From Lineus longissimus (Eukaryota; Nemertea; Pilidiophora; Heteronemertea; Lineidae): a DNA stretch of 64,000 nt. Position numbers and translations under genes: made by a program. Where the stretch lies: the NCBI RefSeq assembly GCF_910592395.1, contig NC_088321.1, forward strand, positions 12,648,001 to 12,712,000, in the 5' to 3' direction. The notes beneath the pieces are model-generated. The model was given only the letters and a program-made list of their open reading frames with translations. It was not told where the DNA came from and ran no database searches. This document shows positions 55,601-64,000 of this stretch, one piece after another (the stretch's first letter is position 1; every line of letters begins with the position of its first letter).

Positions 55601-58600
55601 GTTTCTGTTTATCAGCACGTCGTGAGGAGGGAACACCACCTCTTCATCGAGCGATGACAGAAATACTTTTTCACAGTAGGGGAAACTAACCACACTGACC
55701 GGCGGAGTTCATGTCTGCATGGCGTCCTACCTAATATGTGCCGTGCTCTGCCTGCGTGCGAGCGGCTGCATGACTGTGATTCTCTGGGCGGATGGCCAGG
55801 CGTATGCTTTTCAGATCAATCACAAGGTAACATGTCTGGATAAGGAGGAGGTCTTCACGAGAAATGGATCACGTTTATTCTAGCCGCACACAGACGAATA
55901 GTATTTGGCACAGGGACCCAGTTGGTTGCGCCACGAATAACGCTCGCTGTGTGCGGATGGCTGGTCTCTTGTAGCTCAGCCTTTTTCGAAATACTGTGTG
56001 CTTGCGCGAATGGAGATGATGGTATTGATAAATTGGATATTTTGGCTGTTGTATTGAGTTCATTAGTCGTTTTGACCCCTAGCCTCGTTCCACACATGAC
56101 TGAGCGATGAAAGATATATATATACATAACTATACATCTTTACGATAGACTGGGAACAGCGTTTACAAAATTCGATCATGCCAATTCAATGCCTAAAAAA
56201 ATACATTTTTGGGAGAATTTTCTGGTAATTTTTGGTATCATTTTGATCAGTACATTCAGTATTTCCCAGTTTAAGTTTTTTTACTTCTGATAGAAACGAA
56301 CATGATGTAGCACACACATATTGAGTTTATATGGACCGAAAACATGCTTTTTCTCTGGGTTTTGTCATGACGAAGGAGTGAACACATCTGAATCTCAGTA
56401 TGGCTACGAGGAAATACCTCCGGAAATTTAAAATGGCAGCTGACAAATTACAAGTCCCACAGACTCTTAGAAATAAATGTTATTGAGTTTTAAAAACCCT
56501 TTAAATGTTTTTCTGCCAACACGAATGCCCTTGGAGTTTTTTCGGTAAAAGGAAGGGTCCGGTTCCTAGTGGTGAAAAACTTTAAATGGTTTTTCATCTA
56601 GACGAGAAACCTCGAGGTGCATATTTATGTTGGCTGAAAAACATTAAAGGTTTTCGGAAGCTGAAAAACCTTTCTCGGAGTGCACAGAAGGCATATATCG
56701 CAAATTGTCAACCATAACGTTGGGACAGAGCAGCAACTGGTCTTATTTGTGCACAAATATTGAAAGATTTCTGCTTTTCTTATTCTTTAAGCATGAACCC
56801 TTCCTGCAACAAGGTGAAAATGAAAAATTCGAGGGGTTCATTGTTGACCTCCTGGACCGAGTCGTGGAGAAGATAGGCTGCACATACACGCTGAAGCTGG
56901 TGAAGGATGGGAAGTACGGCTCTCCCTCACCTGACGGCAAAACATGGAGTGGCATGATCGGCGAGATCAAGAGAGGAGTAAGTTCATGCATCCCTCAAAA
57001 AGAATTTAATAATAAAACCCGTTTTTTGACAGGAATATTCTATCATGAAAAATATCCATGTAAAGGCAAGGCTGGAATCTACAGATGATTCGACTTGATA
57101 CCAGTATACCAGTGAACTTGAATTCCTCAAATTGCTCAAGGGTGACAATATGTCATCAAGCAGTTTTTGAAAGTAGAGACCCTCAGCTACCAAAATCAAC
57201 AGTAAAAAAAACTTAATACAACACTGCAAGGTTAGAAAAAAATGCAGTTGGCTCCCAGACTATAAACTTCGGGGTAAATAGACCAACATTGACCTTTTTC
57301 GTCTCGTCTTGTGTCGAAGTTTTTCCTCCCACTTTTTTGAATTTCCCTCTCCGTCGCCGCCGCAACTTGCTCCAGATGCTGCAGATGGGACTCAATCATT
57401 TTCTGGCCGACAATCTGAACAACGTGAAATTACTAACATTATAAGTATCTTTGATTTGTTCCAGGAGGCCGACCTAGCGGCGGCGGCTCTAACCATGACC
57501 AGTCTGCGGAGGGCCCACATCGATTACTCGTTCCCTTTCCTGGCCAACAGCCTCTCGGTCCTCATGAGAAGGAAAGACATCTTTGGCACGGCAACAGAAG
57601 CTATGTTTGGCCTGAATTACTTCCTCACGCCATTCAGCGCTGGGGTGTGGATGCTCATCATCGTCTCCTTCCTAACGGTAAGTAAAATGGAAATTCCCAT
57701 CCTCCCATAGGCGACACCTCGCTATCAAGAACACACTCCCTATTAACTGCGGACAGTAGATTTGGACTGATTTTTTTTCTATTCAATTCGACCTCTGTAA
57801 TCAGGACATCTTTCTATTCACTTGTCAGTCCCGAGGATGTTCTAAATAGAGAGGTTCAAATGTACATAAGTATATACTCGTATACTCTCTTTTACATATT
57901 AAGAGGTCAGTTCAAAGAGAGTACAGAGAACATGATTGTTATGTAACACAGCACAATGCTATGTTATGCTAGGTTAGCCTTGGTCCGATTCTGCTGAACA
58001 TTGTTTTCTAGGCTGGCCTTGGTTTCGTTTTGCTGAACCTTTGTTTTTTTCAAGTTTGGCATTGGTTTCATTTTGCTGATTTTTGTTTTCAAGGCTGGCA
58101 TTGGTTTCATTTTGCTGATTTTTGTTTTCAAGGCTGGCATTGGTTTCATTTTGCTGATTTTTGTTTTCAAGGCTGGCATTGGTTTCATTTTGCTGATTTT
58201 TGTTTTCAAGGCTGGCATTGGTATCATTTTGCTGATTTTTGTTTTCAAGGCTGGCATTGGTTTCATTTTGCTGATTTTTGTTTTCAAGGCTGGCATTGGT
58301 ATCATTTTGCTGATTTTTGTTTTCAAGGCTGGCATTGGTTTCATTTTGCTGATTTTTGTTTTCAAGGCTGGCATTGGTTTCATTTTGCTGATTTTTGTTT
58401 TCAAGGCTGGCATTGGTTTCATTTTGCTGATTTTTGTTTTCAAGGCTGGCCTTGGTTTCATGCTGCTGAACCTTTGTTTTTTCAGGTTAACCTTGGTTCA
58501 TTCTGCTGATCGGACCTATTTGCTCCAACTGGCCTTGGTTTCATGCTGCTGAACCTTTGTTTTTGCAGGTTAGCCTTGGCTTCATTCTACTGAACCTGTT

Positions 58601-61600
58601 TAATCCGTACGAGTGGAGGCAACGGATACAGAGGGGTGAGATTAAGGATTCAGAAGAGACCAATGACCAGTTTGGTGTCAAAGAGAGTCTCTGGTTCTCC
58701 TACAGTATGCTCGTCCTCCAGGGTAAGTATGTCGGTCACGCACATGTATTAGACAGTCCAGAATGAGATCAATGCATTGAACGGTAATTTCAATTCAAAA
58801 TATGTTTCTTCTTGAATTGTGAATTAGGTGTATTTAAAATGAAGAAAATGATGAAGTTTCCGGCCAATTCGCTTTCTTATGTGATTTTGAGGCTCCGTTT
58901 AACCCGTGCGGTGAAAAAGCTGTCAAAATTACCCCACTAACTTCGGCAGTATCTAAAACCACGTACCACACACCACACACCACATACCACACACCACATA
59001 CCACACACCACACACCACACACCACACACCATATACCACATACCACATACCACATACCCGACGATATTCCCATTTGGCAGAGTACCATATCCGGTGGAAA
59101 TATCGACATAAGTTCTGGCGGTGGCGCCCTCTAAGGTCGAAAGATCGACAGAATTTCCTTCAACAATAGTTAAACCGTCATTGGATTGCCCCATCTGGAA
59201 AAAAATGGCATGTGGGTATGTGGGTATGTGGGTATGTGGTATGTGGTTTTAGATACTGCCACTAACTTCAGACCCCGATCCCTGACATTATCATGCACAA
59301 AGCACAACAAAGATTACATTGTTTGACTGGCTAGAATAAGTATTATTTGCTGTGAATGCGTTCCTCCTTGGAACGTCTCGGAAAAAGTTCGGAGCATGTA
59401 GAAAGTACCAGGTGATTTTCAGTGGAAAACGGCTTGAAACTTTATTACAGGTGCGTGACCTGTACATTACCTGTACCCCTGTTGGTGTAGGCCTATCGAC
59501 CCCCATGTATCGAGCTCCATGAAAGCCGTTTCGTGGGGGTCGATGGTATCAAGATTTGCCCCGATGGCCCTTTGATAAGACTGTAGAACAATGGGACTTC
59601 AGATCCAGGTGCGAATCGGCTTAATCTAAATACCTTAATCTAAAATCTGGAGTCTTCCATTATTAAAAACCACCACTATATCATGCCCCGCAGCCATGGC
59701 GCCATTGGGGCGACGTTAAGCGACACCACAAGTTACTGTCCTCGGCGAGGCGGATCAGGTCACTGGTCTTTCTTCCAGTCCAGTGCGTCACGCCATTCAT
59801 CTAAATTCTCTTTGGACGGCCGCGGCCAATGTGCATGGGGTAGGTATAAAAGATAACTGTTATCTTTCCATATAATTCCAGGTTATTCCAAGCGTCCCCT
59901 CTCCATAGCAGGAAGGGTACTTGCTGTCTTCTGGATGTTCTTCATCATACTTACTCTGGGTAGCTACATAGCTCTTATGGTGAGGAACCCGAACCTTGTC
60001 CTCAACACACAGAGCGGAGCAGACATGACGGTCAAGGGACTCTACTCATTTTATAATACGGATAAGCCTCCCATAATCACTCTTCGCGGCGGATCCACCT
60101 ACGCCTACATCAAGAACACGCGCAGCGCATTTTATACGCGAATATATCAAAAGATGGTGAAGAATGGCTTCGCGAACAGCACTAAACAAGGTATAGAACG
60201 TGTGAAGAGTGAGGGAGTCGCTTTCCTTATGGAAACCACCATGGCGAATTATGTCGTATACAGAGATTGCGAGCTGACTCAACTAGGCGAAGAATTTGCC
60301 AGGAGGCACTACGCATTCGCCATGAAGAAGAATGATGAACTCAGACATGAAATCGACCAAGCTATTCTGGAGTTGTCAGAGGATGGGGCTATCGAGCGAA
60401 TGAGGTGGATTTGGTGGCGTGTTAAGTCGCCAGCCCGCTGTCGCGCTACGAGGATCAAGGCCGGCTCCCACAGCGGGAACACGCTTCAGGCGGACCGCTT
60501 CACCAAGACGAGTGGTTTGGCGCTTCAGGCGTTCGGCGGGCCCCTTGTCTTCCTCCTCATAGGCTTGATCATCACGGCTCTTGTCTGTGTAGGAGAGATC
60601 CTCGTCTTCAAGCATTATGACAAGGTAAGCAAATGAATGGTATGCCACCATCGTAGTCACTGGTGCTCATGGAAAATAGAAGTGCTGTTACACACAAAGC
60701 CGTAGTGTTCAGTATCAGCAGTCACTGCTGATAGTATTGACAGCATTGGTATCTGTTTACACAACGGCAATTGTTTTGGTTGAAAAAGTACATCTAGGAC
60801 CAATCAATCCGCACAAAAATTCATATTTGTCAAGAAGAACCCTTTGCCAATAGCATAATAACGTTTCACAACATTCCAATACCGATCGCCTGAGAAGAAA
60901 TGATTTCCGTACAGCATATCCATCAAATCGTCACTCGCGCATTGATATGGCCCTGTCAAAATACCATTTCTAAACTGACCAGTGAGACCACATTTTCTTA
61001 AATATATTATCAAAAAGCACATTTCTGTGATGGCCGGAGTCTGAAGATTTAGTATCAACCAGAGATTGAGAATTAATTCCACTGTGATCCATCCCAGCCA
61101 TGTATTTACCACAACTTGACATTTTAATAATCTGCCCGAAAGTAAGGAGAAGACACCAATGACAGACTAAGAGAAAGTTTATTAAATCCGTGCACTTTCC
61201 ACTCCGAATAAGAAGAGTGTGTGAAGAGGGAGTGGGCTCCTGTAATATATCAGAATTCCTGTCCTATAACGGGGAAAACCAAACCAATGCAAGACAGATC
61301 CAAGAACATCCAACCAATCCGCACTTGTCTCGGAAAGCAACGCGGGGATGGGACTCCTCCTTATCAAGCTCGAGAACCATCGCGGATCATATCGATCGTT
61401 GACGCCCATGGCAACCCTTTTGGACGTAAAAGGAAACGATCCTCTCGATAGAAACATACAAAATACCCTACCATTTGGGGCACAATGCAGAAAGTCATAT
61501 TTATTATTCGTAACACTGGCAATGCAGAAATTCATAGTTAATATTCGTATTTTTTTGCAATTGAGAATATTCAAATTCAATTTTTTAACGAACTGTGTAG

Positions 61601-61972
61601 GCCTACCCTTTTGCAGTGACATACGATTTTTTGACATGCTGTCTAACAATAACCGTGGCCACTTGTTAAGGTCGCTCTATACCCATGCGTGGCGCAAAAC
61701 TGCCCAACTTCAACTCGTGATAATTCATTGATAACAATCTAAGTGAACTTTACTGAAACTTTGTATTTATCGTATTTGTATTTCTGTATCTGTCTACACA
61801 ATTTCAATTTTCAAATTTAATTACTCATTTCAATTTTTTAACGAACGGCGTAGGCCTTTATAAGGCCCTAGCTTTGTGTGAAAAGTCATACGGTACTTAC
61901 CCATCATTGTCTCTTCTTTTGCAGTCGCCAGGAGTTCCGTTTACCGGTTGTGACGAGAATGAGAGAGCCTAG
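46667..61972 (+). CDS. Ionotropic glutamate receptor without ATD, paralog 2, 480 aa
   Basis: Tandem duplicate of the 36651-44993 gene. Exons: 46667-46721, 47716-47759, 56792-56977, 57465-57677, 58569-58722, 59882-60624, 61925-61972 (1443 nt, phases close). Signal peptide MATIVCILALLAACGSA, then NKTNLIVTTIL. Compared with paralog 1, exon 4 differs at six of 213 nt by my count and M3-M4 borders are nearly identical, including the unusual SYIALMVRN gate. S2 differs heavily but keeps GGSTYAY, METTMANY and RDCEL ... ARC. The loop before M4 is unrelated in sequence. Intron 2 is about 9 kb and contains the opposing coiled-coil gene at 50063-55420. Two non-identical, undamaged copies suggest that both are functional, perhaps forming mixed channels (inference). 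Confidence 0.93.
47955..48500. repeat. Palindrome-cluster repeat, copy 2
   Basis: GCCGGGTCTATTTGGCAAGC through GTTCGGCTCTCCATTCAGG and TTGGTAAGCCGGGCTTGCC. It is longer than the copy at 5417-5612 because about 340 bp with two TATGAATATTAATGAG motifs separates the halves. It lies in intron 2 of paralog 2. Confidence 0.6.
49450..49735 (-). repeat. tRNA-like SINE candidate
   Basis: On the minus strand GAGGGATTCGAATCCCTC forms a perfect T-arm-like hairpin containing a B-box, preceded by CGGTGTATAACGG and followed by unrelated body sequence. No full cloverleaf can be folded by eye, so I do not call a tRNA gene. Confidence 0.4.
50063..55420 (-). CDS. Coiled-coil protein, 1150 aa, nested in receptor intron 2
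   Basis: Exons on the minus strand: 55420-55366, 54892-54828, 54597-54523, 54179-51507, 51219-51106, 50898-50800, 50434-50063; 3453 nt, every boundary GT-AG and in phase. Residues 1-65 are a short head (MNIKISKIYKMQLKAASA... NKHWKRKFVDEL). Residues 66-956, one 2673-nt exon, form almost continuous heptad-type coiled coil very rich in Glu, Lys, Arg and Leu, with few prolines. Residues about 995-1027 contain KMPNEDEKSFQEM; residues about 1028-1150 are Pro/His/Gly/Arg-rich (GPPPPYGPRPHGPGY). No motor, kinase or other catalytic domain is visible. Such architecture suits cytoskeletal, ciliary or centrosomal scaffolds, but I do not recognise the family. The gene lies antisense within the 9-kb intron. 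Confidence 0.87.
55421..55718. promoter_or_regulatory. Likely promoter, possibly bidirectional
   Basis: Between the coiled-coil start (minus, 55420) and a signal-peptide-like ATG (plus, 55719). Contains a perfect CRE, TGACGTCA at 55559-55566, an ATTGG (CCAAT) box at 55534 and GC-rich patches (GGGGCGTTGCGCGC). Divergent TATA-less arrangement is inference. Confidence 0.4.
55719..55826 (+). CDS. Orphan signal-peptide-like first exon
   Basis: ATG, 36 codons (MASYLICAVLCLRASGCM ... AFQINHK), then a donor AAG|GTAACA. The N-terminus resembles a signal peptide. The donor is phase 0 and the next plus-strand acceptor known is receptor exon 3 at 56792, also phase 0. It could be an alternative first exon of paralog 2 or the start of an unseen gene. 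No partner was identified otherwise. Confidence 0.3.
56466..56690. repeat. Dispersed AAAACCT-rich repeat, MITE-like
   Basis: Starts CTCTTAGAAATAAATGTTA and ends AAAAACCTTTCTCGGAGTGCA, weak inverted ends, with GTGCATATTTATGTTGGCTG inside. A shorter relative precedes exon 3 of paralog 1 at 38765-38822. Confidence 0.6.
58013..58485 (+). repeat. 39-bp minisatellite related to the exon 5 acceptor
   Basis: About ten copies of TTTTGTTTTCAAGGCTGGCA / TTGGTTTCATTTTGCTGAT, 39 bp apart (for example junctions after 58093 and 58132), then one 83-bp unit (58486-58568) leading to the real acceptor. Because 39 is divisible by three, three frames remain open for 150-160 codons (GWHWFHFADFCFQ, AGIGFILLIFVFK and, on the minus strand, KTKISKMKPMPAL). 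These ORFs are repeat artefacts. Confidence 0.93.
58943..59256. repeat. Foldback element with microsatellite arms
   Basis: GGCAGTATCTAAAACCAC at the left is inverted as GTGGTTTTAGATACTGCC at the right. Next to the ends are long (ACCACACACC)n-type and (GTGGGTAT)n-type microsatellites, themselves complementary. The centre (59060-59195) is unique and contains CTGGCGGTGGCGCCCTC. It lies in intron 5 of paralog 2. Confidence 0.7.
59490..59605. repeat. Dispersed repeat with TATCGACCCCC ends
   Basis: GTAGGCCTATCGACCCCCAT pairs with CGTGGGGGTCGATGGTATCA 45 bp later, followed by AAGATTTGCC and CCTTTGATAAGACTGTAGAACA. The same order occurs at 35220-35330. Confidence 0.55.
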
Positions 61973-63420
61973 CTTCCACGAGGACGTATTGAACTAATAG
62001 CACCATCTCAGGTCGCATGCGCTCATTGGAATGAATGCTGATATGAGGGACCATTGTTCATTTGAATATTTGGCATAATTTCATCCTTATCATGCAGCAG
62101 TCAGTGAAAGCACTGCCTGATTATGATTATATGAAAAAAGTACATATTCGCCAAAAAAAAAAGTATAATGATCAAATAGACATACTATATGTGGTATGGA
62201 GAACTGATTAATTCGCAGAATCGTATTTTTTAATTCAGTCGTACCAGTTTAGTTTAGTTTATATCTTATTTTTATCAAACAATTTGAAATTTCATATATA
62301 CAACTGGACCAAAGCAATCCATTAGTGTCAAGCCTGCCCCCAGTCAGATACATTAGGGGGCCGCGTGCGCGTACCAATTTTCATGGGAAAGGGGTCTTTG
62401 GGTTGAAACTAGGGTGTTAATTCCCGAGAAAACGAAAAAAGGGGTACTTTTTTAGAGAGATTTCTTGCAACTCGTCAAAAGGGCTGCTTTTTCATTAAAA
62501 AGTGTGACAAGGTTACTGATTTTACCTTGTTTTCAGAATGAAAACGGAGACTTATGAAAATGAGTTGAAAGAAATGTGTGCGCGCAAGAAGTCCCCGGCC
62601 GAGAAAGGGGATCAAAAGTTAGATGGCAATCTCCTAGAAAGTGTGTGTGTGTGGGGGGGGGGGGGGGGTTCATGTTAGAATAGGTTCGAGCACTGCCCCC
62701 CCCCCTTGAAAAAACGTCAGTCATTGGTGGCTCTTGGTCGCGGGGAAATAATGCGAAACCCATTTCTATATTGTACTGAACAAGTCTTTGCTTATTCGAC
62801 CCAAAGTACTGATAAGTATATGTTCGCATCCACGCAGATTCCATTCCCCAGAGGCCACTTTGAAAATACCCTTTCCGTGTCCATTGGACTCCATGTATAT
62901 AAGCATGCTTAATAGACGAGAGAGGAACGCAAACCCGCCAATGCGGAAATAGGTTTAAAACTTGAACTTAAAAGGATTGCAAGAGTCTTGAATGGTCAAT
63001 GCCGGGCTTAGGCGGGAGCTGCACATCGTAACCGAACAGCCTCTGTGGTGACGAATCCGCTAGGCGATTTTTCTCGAGGTGCGGTCAGTGTTGTGTCGAC
63101 CATCAGGTAACGAATCAACGGTCGACACGTATCACTGAACGCATGATTCCCCTTTCAAGCCTCTTTGGCTACATAAATAGGTATTCTGATCGCATTCATG
63201 CACAATGATAATATACTTACTGGTCAGGAATAAGGACTGAGCCTAACATTGTAACATCTGTATCCAAGTATGGATTAAATCTTGATATCTGATCACGGGA
63301 AAGGGAACGTGACCCACTGATTCACGGTGAATTGGTTCTCGCAATGAGGGGATAGTTTAACCTCACTATTGTCACGTTGGCGACGATGCAATTTGTGACG
63401 AGATAAAATCAGTTTTACCG
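61973..63420. other. 3' flank of paralog 2, no gene recognised
   Basis: The first 150 bp (GAGGACGTATTGAACTAATA, CATAATTTCATCCTTATCAT) align with 44994-45145 after paralog 1. The rest holds homopolymers and short ORFs without domains. Confidence 0.5.
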
Positions 63421-63424
63421 TGTC

Positions 63425-63770
63425 CAAGAAGTAGTTTGCAGTTAGTGCATATACTATTCAACGCAGAAGTAGTTCACAGAGATGGAAAGGAAGGACATTA
63501 GTAATGGATGGTCCCAATAAAGGTTGAAGGAAATTCATATGTTGTGTCTTTTCGTCTATCTGGATATGACATAAGTTGTGGAAGCGTCCCGCCAGGATCA
63601 TCGTGGTGTTATGGCGCCCTTTGGAAGGTTCTTGGAGATTACTCGGGCGGGCCGGGAACTGGTTGGCGCGGGTCATTAGGCGTTGTCCCAGGCCTGTTGC
63701 CATGACACCCTGTCGGAGCGATGCTTCATACAAAGAGATAGCTCGTCTGTCGCGTGCAAACATATGCATT
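63425..63770. repeat. Repeat downstream of paralog 2, possible LTR leader
   Basis: Counterpart of 45470-45800 (AATAAAGG at about 63516, ATGGCGCCCTTT at about 63610, and the shared block TGCCATGACACCCTGTCGGAG). Both copies read open on the minus strand for similar peptides containing NLCH and IDE, but no protein family is recognised. Confidence 0.5.
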
Positions 63771-64000
63771 ACAGAATCGAGCAGTCAACCTCTATTCCCA
63801 TCAGGGGTAAATGCGCTCCTCTTCATATTGCCGGATATGAAGGGTGGATGATCTTGGTCAAGTACCTCGACATTTTATGAGCTCTCCTTCATGTACATCA
63901 ACCAACCCCATATCAAAATTACCTCAGACATTTGCAGTGGACGGGTTACTGCATAGCCTATCATTGTATCGGACTTAGAGTGGTTCAAATTTCAAGAATA

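Noticed and set aside
57964-58552. Long repetitive ORFs of about 160 codons in three frames
   Set aside because: The 39-bp repeat has a length divisible by three, so frames stay open automatically; they lack independent starts or domains.

Overview
The window is animal nuclear DNA: split genes with canonical GT-AG introns, secreted and neuronal protein families, many non-LTR and DNA transposon remnants, and abundant mini- and microsatellites. The families (cathepsin L, a GPI-tailed acetylcholinesterase, kainate-like glutamate receptors) and the repeat load suggest a marine invertebrate bilaterian, possibly a lophotrochozoan. That placement is inference; no species marker was recognised.

Layout. 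(1) 366-6345, minus: a cathepsin L-type cysteine protease gene, seven coding exons plus a probable 5' UTR exon; its last exon lies off the left edge. (2) 6690-15440: transposon-rich. A TTAA-flanked Kolobok-like element with a THAP-domain ORF (7023-8411) is inserted in a 261-bp tandem repeat whose neighbouring junction preserves the empty site. A LINE 3' end, several MITEs and a small MADF-domain ORF follow. (3) 16607-20388, minus: a complete acetylcholinesterase gene, four coding exons, ending in a GPI-type tail. (4) 20400-36330: no host gene identified; minisatellites, SINE-like repeats, LINE fragments and a nearly full RT-RNase H region of a non-LTR retrotransposon (31306-33219). (5) 36651-44993 and 46667-61972, plus: two tandem paralogous ionotropic glutamate receptor genes with identical seven-exon structure and splice phases, encoding 479 and 480 aa. 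(6) 50063-55420, minus: a seven-exon gene for a 1150-aa coiled-coil protein nested in intron 2 of the second receptor gene. (7) 61973-64000: flank of the second receptor gene with repeats shared with the flank of the first.

The most unusual part is the receptor pair. Both lack the amino-terminal domain, keep the main glutamate-contact residues, yet replace the near-invariant SYTANLAAF channel-gate motif by SYIALMVRN. Their intron 4 carries minisatellites built from the exon 5 splice acceptor itself (83-bp register in copy 1, 39-bp in copy 2). The S2 half of the ligand-binding domain has diverged strongly while flanking coding sequence stays almost identical. Exon joins were derived by eye from splice sites and reading phase; each closes in frame.
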